NCBI RefSeq assembly: GCF_050016015.1
Contig: NZ_JBNHEQ010000210.1
Span: 16,253-80,252 of the forward strand
Direction: 5' to 3'
DNA from: Trichodesmium sp002260545
Lineage (GTDB): Bacteria > Cyanobacteriota > Cyanobacteriia > Cyanobacteriales > Microcoleaceae
DNA: 64,000 nt
Made by a program: the position numbers and the translations under genes. The notes under the pieces were generated by a model, which had not been told where the DNA came from, searched no databases, and saw only the letters and a program-made list of their open reading frames with translations. Shown in pieces: positions 46,965 to 56,518 of the stretch (its first letter is position 1; each line of letters begins with the position of its first letter).

Positions 46965-47566
46965 ATTAGTAGTAATCTAAAAGTAGTGATATTTACTATA
47001 AAAATTTAATTAGTTTATATACACTTTTCCTGTAATATCAAATCTGGATAATTACTATATCCAACTCATTGGAACTGCAACAGAGTAGAAGCAAGCAATC
47101 TCAATGATTGAGGAGATTGCCTCCTATCATCGCAATGACGACTTTTTAGCAGAATTATATATAATACCAAGTACGATTAATATTTAGTAAAAAACTGCGG
47201 ATATTGATTATAACTGCTTGTTTTTGTATCAAGTTTTATCTGCTGATTGAGAGATAAAAATTACCATTTTTATTCCTTACTTAAACTCTTAGTAACATTC
47301 TTTAACTCTTCGTAACATTATTTGCTTCAGATATGGTAGAATTCATTTAGATAGTTGTAATTCAAAACACTAACTTGTTGTGATAATAGTCACTGAATTT
47401 ATCGCTACAGTCTATAATTAAGTCTAAAATAGAAGATATAAATTCAAATCAATATGGCAGTGTTATTTTTTTTGTAAATATGGGAAAAATCAAAAGTAAT
47501 AGCTTAATTATCAAATAGTAACAATGTTAAAGCTTACCAATAATATGACAGACCAGGGAAAAGCCT
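46965..47566. other. Spacer upstream of HpsA
   Basis: About 47070-47150 holds AGAAGCAAGCAATCTC ... GAGATTGCCTCC, repeated in part near 22.17 kb in the other orientation. The 300 bases nearest HpsA are AT-rich and probably contain its promoter; I did not find a clear -10/-35. No gene. Confidence 0.5.
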
Positions 47567-50500
47567 ATGTATTACCATAATATTAAAAAAAATATCAAAA
47601 CTATAGTGATAAATATAAGCAAACAATCAAAACTACTAATTAGGGGATTAGTAAAATTTACTGCTCGGAGAAAAACAACTTTAGGAAAAGCTACTAATGC
47701 AGGATTTGTACTTCCTACAGTGACAATGGTTATGTTAGTAGTCGTATTACTGACAGTAGCTATATTGCTTCGTTCTTTTGATCGGGCGGAACAAGCTCGT
47801 AACGTTAGAGTTAGCGAGCAAGCTCTTAGTGCAGCAACTCCTGCTCTTGATCGAGCTAGAGCTAAAATTCAGTATCTACTTCAAGAAGACCCTACTTTAC
47901 CTAGAGAAACACCATCAGATGATGTTCTTTACTCAACTCTAAGTTCTATTACACCAGATAGATATACTTTTGCTGATGAAAACCGCTTGAGTGTAACTTA
48001 CGACCTTGATGGCTCTAATTCAATAGAGAATGAGGGTAATAATGCCAGTCAAATTGAAGATGACGAAGAAGTTAGAACTGCATGGAGATTTCCTGTTGAT
48101 ACAAACAACAATGGAATTGCTGACAGTTACACAATATATGGTATCTTTTTCCGTACCCCACCTCGTAACGGAACTGGATTTACTAGAGAGAGAGGACCTC
48201 TAGAAGCGAGGACTCCACCAATGCCTCCTTTGGGAGTACTGCAAAATCAAAATTGTGCTGGAGCTTTAGGTAGTAGTGCTAGCTTGGTAGGAGACTCTGG
48301 TTGGTACAAAGCAGATGGTAAGTTAGTAAAAAGTTTTTTTGTTTATACTGTAACTGTTCCTATTACAGAACCCGGTAATGATGAAGAAGCGTTTCCAGGA
48401 ACAACAGGTGTTGCTGCTCTAGAATATCAAGAAGATTGGGAAAGAATTCCTCTAACCAACAACGCTGTACTATATGGGGATGATTTAGAAATATCTCCCG
48501 GTCCTGATTTTCGGATTAATGGCAGGATATTAACAAATAGTAATTTAGTGGTTTCGCCTTTTCGTAATGACTTACATATATATCAAGTAAGTAGTAATAG
48601 TTCTTGCTTTTACGAAGCAGAAAATAGCAAGATAATTGTTGGGGGTAACGTTGTTAACGGGATGTCCGGCAATAGTAATCAAACAAATGATGTGGATGTA
48701 GATTTATTTCAAGGTACTGGGAATGCTGTAGTAACAGATGTAATTAACACCGGCCAAGACTCGGTTAATAACACTTCATTTGAAACTATCTATAATAATG
48801 ATGCCTATGAAAGACGAATAGCTCACCTTTTAAATAATATACCAGCAGGATGTGAACCATCAGAAGTGACAGATAGGGTTACAGATAGGGTAGAAGAAGA
48901 GGGAGCTGATACAGATAGGGAAGCAGAAATACGTCGCGAAGAATATGAAATATATTTCCGAGATAGAACTATAAAAGTACCATTTATCAATGTAAATGCA
49001 GGTACTAACGAAACCTTAACTGAGACTCCTACCTGTGAAGTTATTGATGGTAACAATCATATTGTACCACCCGATGCATGGAGGCTTCCAACAGAGACTA
49101 ATACAAAACTTGACCTAGATGAAAATCAACTAGAAGCTCAAGAACCAAACGGTGAAGATAATCGCCTAGAACAACTCCTTGGCGATCGCATATTTGTAGG
49201 AAATAATTTGCCTGCTAAACAGTGGGACGGTTCTACATTTGTTCGTGGTGAACAAGATGCAGGGGAATGGACTGACACAGAGGCTACTCGGACTCGGCTA
49301 GCTCGTGTAACAGAATTACCCAGCGTGGGTTCTTCAGATCGGAATGGGTTCTGGGAAAGGGCAGCCGCTGAAGTACCGGAAGCTTCCTTAGATGGTATTG
49401 GTGGTTTGCGTATAGTAACAGGGGCAGGAGTTTATGAACGTACTAATTCTTTTCTGCCACCTCCAGTAACAGGTAATAATCCTCCAACAACACCACTAAA
49501 TGAAGTACCTTTTGATGACCCGGCAACTAATGACGTAGAACAATATACTGTTGTGTGGCCGGATACAATGCCTATGTCATCTAGTCCTGTAGCTACCGTT
49601 TATGATAATGATAATCAGCAATGGGACCCTAATCCACTTCCAAATGCTGCAGATACGGCAAATTGGCCTCTAAGGAATACAGGTACTTATGCAGCAGTGA
49701 CACCCACTATTGACCCAAATACTCCCAAGTATGCTAAAGGGGATCTAAGAATGCGGGCAACAGTGCTATATCACTATGCAAGTGACCCAATTGACCCGGA
49801 TGCCGATCCTGTAGATAACGAACAAGAACCTATTGCTTGTATTAGTAGTTACTATGACCCAACAAATAGTACAACGGCAGCAAACTTGACATCTTTACCA
49901 GATACGGGATTTGGTGCAACAGCAAATGGTAAATCAAATAATGGTGTAGTTTATGAGCCGCCAACAGATACATTTAGACCAACAAGCTCTAGTTTGGGTA
50001 CAAATGGTAGATTTACCACAAATCCACCAGAACTAGGAGACCAAGCAAGTATGGTTTTCCCAGATGGCAGATTTGCTAATGAACCTTTGCGCAGAGCTTT
50101 AGAAAGATTAGATGGTGGCACAACTAACGATTTGACACTAGAAGAACAGGCCGCTATAGATTCGACTCTCTGTTCTTTAGATATATTAAACGGTAACGTG
50201 AATAGAACTAATGCTCCTTTTGGAGTAGATTATGATGGTGTCATCAGAGAAGTAACATTATTGGATGCTAGACAAATAAAAGCTATAGATGCTGACAATC
50301 TTGACACTACTGATGTTGATGAAACTTTTACTCTCAATAGCACTCTGGCAAATCCAGCAAACTTAACAACAAACTACGATCAGTTTATAGAAGAACGACA
50401 ACCTTTAGAAATTCGTTTGACTCAGTTAGATTTGGGTGCAATGAGAAATCTAGAGATAACTACTTTTGGTGCTGCAATTCCTACTGAAGTATCAACGGGA

Positions 50501-52756
50501 CTTGGAGAAGAATATTTACTGCCATATAGCGGTATTATCTATGCTACTCGTGATGATGCTCTACCAGACAGGAGCGATCGCACACCTAACGACGACAATA
50601 GCGCAATTGATGAAGATAGTAGTGCATTGATCAGTCCCACAGATTATAGATTAGACCCCACTCGTCGCCCTAATGGGATTATGTTGATTAATGGTGAACG
50701 TCTAGCTAGAAATGATAATGATGATGATGGTCAAAATGATGATGCTGATCCTGTTAGTAGTGTAGAAGATGTTGTCAAAGAAAAAGGCTTAACTTTGGTT
50801 AGTAATTTGCCAGTCTATATCCAAGGTACATTTAATCCTCATACTGAGCAAGAGTTTAATGAGAACTTACAGGATGATTGGGGTAATTTCTACACTCGTA
50901 CTGACATAAATCAGAATTTTGCTTGCCGTCCTGGAGACCCAAGAATTTCTGGTTGCACAACAGGAGATCAATGGCGTCCAGCAACTGTACTAGCTGATGC
51001 AATTACAGTTTTGTCTGATAATGATAGCGATCTAGGTTTAGGTTTTCGTTCTGGTTTTCGTGATGAGGGAGATTTTGACCTCAGAAATAATGCTGGTAAT
51101 CTTCCCGTTGTGATGGATGATTTTAATACTGATGGAACATTAGACCGAGGGTATAACTTTAACCGCTCTGTTGATAACCAAACAACAGATAATACTACTG
51201 ACGATCTTGTTAATGAGGCAGAATTAGGTTTTGACCTTGATGGGCGCGATAGTAATGGAGATGGTGACAAGGAAAATGATACAGTGCTAGAAGCTGATAT
51301 TACTGTTGCTGGCGCTCGGATGTTAAATGGTTTCTATGGTAATAACTTTGTTACTAATGGTTTGAGTAGTGGTGCTTACTTTACAGATGCAACTCCTCAA
51401 ATTAATACAGTATCTTATGACGGTGCGGGAAACCAAATTGACAATTCTGGAAATGCAGTTACACCAACTGATATAATAACAGATGCTAACTACTCAACTA
51501 ATAATAGCAATACTGTCGTTAATAGTTCTTACTTCAACAACTATGTGACACCTGTTCAACGACGAGGAGATTTCCCAGAGTATGTAATGGAGATTTGTCG
51601 GAAGTTGCCTGTATCCTCTTGCCAGCCTCCAGATTGGGTGGTAGATATAGGTGCTAATGAAACAGCAAACCAAGTAGCAGTAGGCACAAGTGTCAATGCT
51701 TTAGGTGCAGGAACTACAGCTCGTCCTGCATTAGACCCTAATGACCGTCGTTATCCAAGGCGTGTAGCATTTGCCAGGGATAGTAGTAACAACTTAATAT
51801 TAGATGGTGGCTTACCAATTCCAATAGGAGTACAAAGTGGTGATCTGCAACTATTCTCGTACAATACTTCTCCAGCTACAATAACTGGAACAGGAACGAA
51901 TTTTGATACACAAACTCCGATTAATAATATACCTGATATAGCAGCTAATGCTCTTTGGTTTAGAACTTCTAATAATGCTACCGATCCAACTCAAGGAGCG
52001 AATTATGGTAACACTTTTCCTTTGGCTTATTTGAACTCATTAGTAGTTCCCGATCCAATAGGTGCACCAACAGAAGGAACGGTTCAACAACCTCTGTTAG
52101 TACCTGTATTACAATACAATGCACCAGGAACCGCACCGCCAGGTACCTCTGGTAACTTACCAACCGGTAACAATGATCAGCTAACAAACCGTGGATGGCT
52201 GCAAAGAGCTGCTGGAGATACCATATTTAATCTAGTAGTAGGTTCTGGTGACGTACCGCCCCGCACTGGTAATAATGGAGAAGGTAATGGTGGTTTGCAA
52301 AACTTACCACGCTTCCTAGAAAACTGGTTGCGAAACAATGGACAAGATAATCAAATTACTGGTGGTTTTATGCAGCTAAAGCGTAGCGCTTATGCGACTG
52401 CTCCTTATACACATATATCCCCCAATCCAATCAATCCCGATCCAGGTGAGAGTCGTTTTGGCCCTCCCTATAATACTTATAACCTTAATAACGGGGGTGG
52501 TAGGATTCCATTCTTCCTACCACCTAATCGTAACTGGGGATTTGATGTAGGTCTGCTTTCCCAGTCTCCCGACTACTTTTCTCAACAATTGAGCGGTCAA
52601 AGTTCAAGTGCTGAACCAGACAGGTATTATCGCGAAGTTAGTCAAGATGATGACTGGATACAAACTTTGTTGTGTTCTACTTTAGTTGATGGAGGTGGAA
52701 ATGCGGTTAACGCTCAAAATCGCCCCGATGACTTCTGTGAAGATTTCACAGAGTAA
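47567..52756 (+). CDS. hpsA: Hormogonium polysaccharide biosynthesis protein HpsA
   Basis: 1729 residues. N-terminus basic (about 45 residues), then prepilin-like G46-F47 followed by a hydrophobic helix FVLPTVTMVMLVVVLLTVAI to about residue 69 and FDRAEQARNVRVSEQALSAA. Unlike true pilins there is no Glu at +5 (Thr51). The rest is a very long, Asn/Asp/Thr-rich extracellular region. This fits HpsA, found with HpsB-HpsC in filamentous cyanobacteria and needed for gliding polysaccharide. GGGA precedes ATG 47567. Followed by hpsB, 108 bases later. Confidence 0.9.
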   Translation: MYYHNIKKNIKTIVINISKQSKLLIRGLVKFTARRKTTLGKATNAGFVLPTVTMVMLVVVLLTVAILLRSFDRAEQARNVRVSEQALSAATPALDRARAKIQYLLQEDPTLPRETPSDDVLYSTLSSITPDRYTFADENRLSVTYDLDGSNSIENEGNNASQIEDDEEVRTAWRFPVDTNNNGIADSYTIYGIFFRTPPRNGTGFTRERGPLEARTPPMPPLGVLQNQNCAGALGSSASLVGDSGWYKADGKLVKSFFVYTVTVPITEPGNDEEAFPGTTGVAALEYQEDWERIPLTNNAVLYGDDLEISPGPDFRINGRILTNSNLVVSPFRNDLHIYQVSSNSSCFYEAENSKIIVGGNVVNGMSGNSNQTNDVDVDLFQGTGNAVVTDVINTGQDSVNNTSFETIYNNDAYERRIAHLLNNIPAGCEPSEVTDRVTDRVEEEGADTDREAEIRREEYEIYFRDRTIKVPFINVNAGTNETLTETPTCEVIDGNNHIVPPDAWRLPTETNTKLDLDENQLEAQEPNGEDNRLEQLLGDRIFVGNNLPAKQWDGSTFVRGEQDAGEWTDTEATRTRLARVTELPSVGSSDRNGFWERAAAEVPEASLDGIGGLRIVTGAGVYERTNSFLPPPVTGNNPPTTPLNEVPFDDPATNDVEQYTVVWPDTMPMSSSPVATVYDNDNQQWDPNPLPNAADTANWPLRNTGTYAAVTPTIDPNTPKYAKGDLRMRATVLYHYASDPIDPDADPVDNEQEPIACISSYYDPTNSTTAANLTSLPDTGFGATANGKSNNGVVYEPPTDTFRPTSSSLGTNGRFTTNPPELGDQASMVFPDGRFANEPLRRALERLDGGTTNDLTLEEQAAIDSTLCSLDILNGNVNRTNAPFGVDYDGVIREVTLLDARQIKAIDADNLDTTDVDETFTLNSTLANPANLTTNYDQFIEERQPLEIRLTQLDLGAMRNLEITTFGAAIPTEVSTGLGEEYLLPYSGIIYATRDDALPDRSDRTPNDDNSAIDEDSSALISPTDYRLDPTRRPNGIMLINGERLARNDNDDDGQNDDADPVSSVEDVVKEKGLTLVSNLPVYIQGTFNPHTEQEFNENLQDDWGNFYTRTDINQNFACRPGDPRISGCTTGDQWRPATVLADAITVLSDNDSDLGLGFRSGFRDEGDFDLRNNAGNLPVVMDDFNTDGTLDRGYNFNRSVDNQTTDNTTDDLVNEAELGFDLDGRDSNGDGDKENDTVLEADITVAGARMLNGFYGNNFVTNGLSSGAYFTDATPQINTVSYDGAGNQIDNSGNAVTPTDIITDANYSTNNSNTVVNSSYFNNYVTPVQRRGDFPEYVMEICRKLPVSSCQPPDWVVDIGANETANQVAVGTSVNALGAGTTARPALDPNDRRYPRRVAFARDSSNNLILDGGLPIPIGVQSGDLQLFSYNTSPATITGTGTNFDTQTPINNIPDIAANALWFRTSNNATDPTQGANYGNTFPLAYLNSLVVPDPIGAPTEGTVQQPLLVPVLQYNAPGTAPPGTSGNLPTGNNDQLTNRGWLQRAAGDTIFNLVVGSGDVPPRTGNNGEGNGGLQNLPRFLENWLRNNGQDNQITGGFMQLKRSAYATAPYTHISPNPINPDPGESRFGPPYNTYNLNNGGGRIPFFLPPNRNWGFDVGLLSQSPDYFSQQLSGQSSSAEPDRYYREVSQDDDWIQTLLCSTLVDGGGNAVNAQNRPDDFCEDFTE

Positions 52757-52775
52757 AATCTAAAAATAAATAAAC

Positions 52776-52834
52776 ATCTTGCAGAAGTGAATATTTAATA
52801 TTTTTCATTTATTTATTTCTACTTTCTGCAAGAT
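52776..52834 (+). promoter_or_regulatory. Intercistronic hairpin between hpsA and hpsB
   Basis: ATCTTGCAGAAGT (52776-52788) pairs with ACTTTCTGCAAGAT (52821-52834), with one extra T, and the region between has further AT self-complementarity (AATATTTAATATT). It may partly end hpsA transcription or protect the mRNA. Only three T follow. Confidence 0.55.
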
Positions 52835-52864
52835 TTGACAACATATCATCAAACAAGGAGAGCT

Positions 52865-53566
52865 ATGAATAAACAACAAATTCAACAAAAAATCCAAAAA
52901 TTGCAACAAATTAATCCTAATGCTGGCTATACCATTATGGAAGGTTTAGTGGCAATGATTATGGTTGCTTTTCTGATGAGTGCAATTGCACCTGTTATTG
53001 CTTTGTCTGTGGGAACTCGCGTTCAGGCAAGACGTGTGGAACTGGCATCACAGGCAGCTAGGAGTTATATTGATGGAGTGCGCTCTGGTGCAATAGATCC
53101 TCCAGATCCACTTTTACAAAATCCAGATTCAACTGTCGCTCCTAGTGCTGCCAGTCCAAGTTGTGAAGATAAGGATGGACAGTATTGTGGTACTAACAGT
53201 CAGTTATTCTGTATTGATGGTGGAGATAGAGAAGGCTGCAAAATCAGCAGTCCTACAGATATGATAATTCAGGCGGGACGTTTTCATCCAACACAGACCG
53301 ATGCTAGTCTTGGTTATCAACTACTTGTAAGAGTTTACAGAGCAGATGCTTTTCAGGAAGCTTCACTTTGTCCCGGAGGAACAGATTGCCCTGACGTAGG
53401 GACACAGCAATCTACAGTGACAAATGCTATTGGTAATCGTAGGTTACCAGTGGTAGAAATAGTACCAGAGATAGCACCAGCAAACTCTAATGGTTCATTT
53501 CAAAATATTTGTGATCGAATTGATAGTGTTATGAATGTTACACCAGCAAGTTCAAATTGTCCATAA
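52865..53566 (+). CDS. hpsB: Prepilin-like protein HpsB
   Basis: 233 residues from ATG 52865, where AAGGAG is 5 bases upstream; the earlier TTG frame at 52835 is less likely. Prepilin cleavage site NPNAG^YTIMEGLVAMI: G21, with Glu at +5 (E26), then a 20-residue helix. The globular part has Cys pairs (PSCEDKDGQYCG, CIDGGDREGC, CPGGTDCP). Pseudopilin-like proteins of this type accompany HpsA and probably take part in polysaccharide export or in the motility apparatus. Confidence 0.87.
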   Translation: MNKQQIQQKIQKLQQINPNAGYTIMEGLVAMIMVAFLMSAIAPVIALSVGTRVQARRVELASQAARSYIDGVRSGAIDPPDPLLQNPDSTVAPSAASPSCEDKDGQYCGTNSQLFCIDGGDREGCKISSPTDMIIQAGRFHPTQTDASLGYQLLVRVYRADAFQEASLCPGGTDCPDVGTQQSTVTNAIGNRRLPVVEIVPEIAPANSNGSFQNICDRIDSVMNVTPASSNCP

Positions 53567-53617
53567 AAATCTATTACTACAAAGAATTGAAAATTGGAAA
53601 TTGGGAATATATTTGAA

Positions 53618-54658
53618 ATGCAAAACTTACTGAAATTATTAATAAAAACCCAGTCGAATAGTAAATCACAAAAGTTAAGCAACTCCACAAGTGGTTTTAC
53701 TATGATAGAACTACTTGTAGGAACGATTATTGCATTTTTAATAATTGTGCCTATGTTGACTTTTGTAGTGGATATCCTCAACCGAGATGTGAGGGAAGAA
53801 GCAAAAACTAATGGGGAACAGGATATTCAAGCGGCTTTAGACTACATACAACAAGATTTAAGTCAAGCACTTTATATCTACGATCAAGATGGAATTACTA
53901 CATTACTTGGTAACACACCACCTCCGATTCCAAGCGATGCCACCAGTACTCCTATCTTAGTTTTTTGGAAGCGCGATGTAGTAGAAAAAGCCATTCCAGC
54001 AACAACAGCTACTACATACGCAAATTGCAATAATGATAGTGCCGATCCTTGTAACGATACTTATGTAATGTCGCTGGTTGCCTATTATTTAGTTCAGGAC
54101 AATAATGCTACTTGGTGTGAACCCGGTGGCACTAACTGTCCTGCTCGTATAACAAGATTTGAAGTTAAGGATGGAGTTAGAGATCCCAATAATTTTTCAG
54201 TATATATTTGTGATACTGGTGGGAACTGTGATAGTGATACTCCTAGTGGTAGAAGACAAAGAGATCCGGGATTTAACACAAATTATGACTTAAGTAACCC
54301 GACATTATTAACGGGAGTTGATGGTGAAGATTTACCTAGGAGAGATACTTTAGTAAATTATATAGATCAAAGTACAGCTAATGTACCAACAGTAACAGAA
54401 GCTGATTGTGATAATGCTGTTGGTTCAACAGGAAACACAATAAGCACAACAAATCTGATAAATGAAGCAACAATTTCTGGAGCAGCAAGCCCAACTAATA
54501 GCTTTTATGCTTGTGTAAATGCAGAGCAAAATTTAGCTAGAGTTTATCTTAGAGGTAACTCTTTGCGACGTATTCAAACTGATGCAACTTATAGTCAAGA
54601 TCGAGCAACTTATTTTCCTAGTGGTACAGTTCAAGTAGAAGGACAAAGTGGCTTGTAA
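53618..54658 (+). CDS. hpsC: Prepilin-like protein HpsC
   Basis: 346 residues from ATG 53618; a TTG at 53594 would add 8 residues. Cleavage site NSTSG^FTMIELLVGTII: G26, Glu at +5 (E31), then hydrophobic helix to about 48, and a long polar domain with several CNNDSADPC, CEPGGTNC and CDTGGNC pairs. Size and position after hpsB match HpsC. It starts 51 bases after hpsB. Confidence 0.86.
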   Translation: MQNLLKLLIKTQSNSKSQKLSNSTSGFTMIELLVGTIIAFLIIVPMLTFVVDILNRDVREEAKTNGEQDIQAALDYIQQDLSQALYIYDQDGITTLLGNTPPPIPSDATSTPILVFWKRDVVEKAIPATTATTYANCNNDSADPCNDTYVMSLVAYYLVQDNNATWCEPGGTNCPARITRFEVKDGVRDPNNFSVYICDTGGNCDSDTPSGRRQRDPGFNTNYDLSNPTLLTGVDGEDLPRRDTLVNYIDQSTANVPTVTEADCDNAVGSTGNTISTTNLINEATISGAASPTNSFYACVNAEQNLARVYLRGNSLRRIQTDATYSQDRATYFPSGTVQVEGQSGL

Positions 54659-54721
54659 TTCTAAGTTTAGAAAATTAGCTTAATCAAATAGGAAGTATAT
54701 TAAAAATCTAGGGATATTAAT

Positions 54722-55414
54722 ATGAATAACTTAATATTATTGATACTTTTAAAAATAAATTCCAAACAGACAAAAAAAAAGAGTTTAAAAACAGATGCAG
54801 GTTTTAGTTTAGTAGAGCTAGCAATAGTAGTTTTAATCATAGGAATATTGAGCGCGATCGCTGTCCCTGGTTGGAATGCTTTTATCACAAGACAACGCAT
54901 TCGTACTGTTAATAGTCAGGTATTGCAGGCTTTACAAAAAGCACAAAGTCAAGCTAAGTCGAAAAAAGCAGATAGAATACTTGAATTTCGAGATGTTAAC
55001 ATTGATTCAGCAACAAATCCTAGCACAGGTAAACCTTATAACGATCCACCAAGATTCCATATTTACTCTACCTCTAAAACAACTCCAATACCAAATAGTG
55101 ATTTATTGTGGCAATCTTTAGGAGCAAATAGTGAAATTAAACCAGGAATGGTTAAATTAGCTATAAAAGAATGTCAAACTAAAGATGCTAATGATAACTG
55201 TACAGCTTATCAAGACGATGGAGACGATCAAATTCAATTTAACTATTTAGGTGCGGTGAAAATAGATAATCCAACCCAAGAACTACCTTTTGCTATTAGT
55301 GTTTCTACAACAGATGATGGATTTAAAAGATGTGTAATTGTTGAAACCATCTTAGGTAGTATGAGGATAGTAGAAGGAGAATTTAATTCAGCAACAGGAA
55401 CAGGATGCCCATAA
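54722..55414 (+). CDS. Type IV prepilin-like protein (GspH/HpsD-like)
   Basis: 230 residues. Cleavage site KTDAG^FSLVELAIVVLII: G27, E32 at +5, then GILSAIAVPGWNAFITRQR, the usual GspH/pilin helix. C-terminal DGFKRCVIVETILGSMRIVE and a final GCP. The fourth gene of the hps block; it may correspond to HpsD of Nostoc. AGGGA precedes ATG. Confidence 0.82.
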   Translation: MNNLILLILLKINSKQTKKKSLKTDAGFSLVELAIVVLIIGILSAIAVPGWNAFITRQRIRTVNSQVLQALQKAQSQAKSKKADRILEFRDVNIDSATNPSTGKPYNDPPRFHIYSTSKTTPIPNSDLLWQSLGANSEIKPGMVKLAIKECQTKDANDNCTAYQDDGDDQIQFNYLGAVKIDNPTQELPFAISVSTTDDGFKRCVIVETILGSMRIVEGEFNSATGTGCP

Positions 55415-55449
55415 TCTAAATTTCAGCTTATGGTTACCACAAAATAACT

Positions 55450-55493
55450 GCTCTGTCAAACCTATTCCAGGTTAACGATAGGGCAATTTTTTT
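55450..55493 (+). terminator. Terminator after the fourth prepilin gene
   Basis: GCTCTGTC (55450-55457) pairs with GATAGGGC (55477-55484) with G-T pairs, enclosing AACCT-ATTCC-AGGTT; AATTTTTTT follows. It may separate the last gene from the rest of the cluster. Confidence 0.7.
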
Positions 55494-55589
55494 ATGCTCA
55501 AAAATATCGCTCTATTTGACATTAAATTATTAATTACTAAAATAGTAAATATAATTAAAAATATGAAATAACAGAATATCGGGGTGAAA

Positions 55590-56180
55590 ATGAAGGTTAA
55601 AGTTTCTACTTCAGTAAAATTAACTATTATTAAAAATCTTACAAAAAATTTCTCAGAAAAATTACTGAAACAACAAGAAGCAGGATATAGCCTGACAGAA
55701 TTAACATTTGTGGTTTTAATTATTGGTATTCTGGCAGCGATCGCCGCTCCTGGATGGCTAGGTTTCATCAACAACCAACGCCTCCGCACCTCCAACGACA
55801 GAATATACCAAGCGATGAAAACTGCACGCAGTAACGCTATGCGGGATAAAGTTACTTGGCAAGCGAGTTTTCAAGAAAAGGATGAAATAGCTCAATGGGC
55901 ACTACACCCAGAAACTGTTGATACTCAAAAAGCAAATTGGCAAAATCTAGATCAATCTGTCCAAATAGATGATGAAACAACCCTCCTTCAAGACTCCTCA
56001 ACTAAAATTTGGAGGATAAAATTCAATTATAAAGGTCATCCCAACGGTTTCAGGCGTATAACTTTATCCCTTCGTAGCGGAGGTACAGCAAAACGTTGTG
56101 TATTTGTCTCAACTCTTTTAGGAGCAATGCGAACCAGCAAAGATCAGGCAAAAGCTAAGAATGGAAAATACTGTTATTAG
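55590..56180 (+). CDS. Type IV prepilin-like protein (GspH-type)
   Basis: 196 residues from ATG 55590 (a GTG two codons earlier has poorer spacing from GGGGTG). Cleavage site QQEAG^YSLTELTFVVLII: G32, E37 at +5, then GILAAIAAPGWLGFINNQRL. C-terminus with TAKRCVFVSTLLGAMR, clearly paralogous to KRCVIVETILGSMR in the gene before. Possibly a minor pilin in the same machinery, with a terminator and probably its own promoter in front. Confidence 0.82.
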   Translation: MKVKVSTSVKLTIIKNLTKNFSEKLLKQQEAGYSLTELTFVVLIIGILAAIAAPGWLGFINNQRLRTSNDRIYQAMKTARSNAMRDKVTWQASFQEKDEIAQWALHPETVDTQKANWQNLDQSVQIDDETTLLQDSSTKIWRIKFNYKGHPNGFRRITLSLRSGGTAKRCVFVSTLLGAMRTSKDQAKAKNGKYCY

Positions 56181-56213
56181 AATTTGTAGGTTGAATAGTT
56201 ATAATTCAAGCTC

Positions 56214-56266
56214 GTAGTAGGGCTTTAGCCCGAAGATACATATTTTATGGGCTAAAGCCCTACTAC
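56214..56266. repeat. Large hairpin repeat, copy 1
   Basis: 18-bp perfect arms GTAGTAGGGCTTTAGCCC (56214-56231) and its complement (56249-56266). Both flanking genes end or begin nearby; it may act as a bidirectional terminator. Confidence 0.9.
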
Positions 56267-56456
56267 AAACAAAAACTTTTTGATCACTTATTATCCGAAC
56301 ATCATATTATCTGGGTATACTGTTGGGTTTGACTACAATTATACCCAACCTACATACTACAAGGAGAGGGGCAAACTCACTCTCCTTCTCTGGTAGGGAA
56401 GGGGGGCAGGGAGTTTAGATAATCTTCGGTTAAATAGTTATATATAATTAAAGTTC

Positions 56457-56504
56457 GTAGTAGGGCTTCAGCCCGAACTGTAGATAGGGCTGAAGCCCTA
56501 CTAC
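56457..56504. repeat. Large hairpin repeat, copy 2
   Basis: 18-bp perfect arms GTAGTAGGGCTTCAGCCC (56457-56474) and its complement (56487-56504). It differs from copy 1 by a matched pair of changes (TA to CG), so pairing is kept. It lies just 15 bases from the obgE stop. Confidence 0.9.
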
Positions 56505-56518
56505 AAACAAAAAATTTA

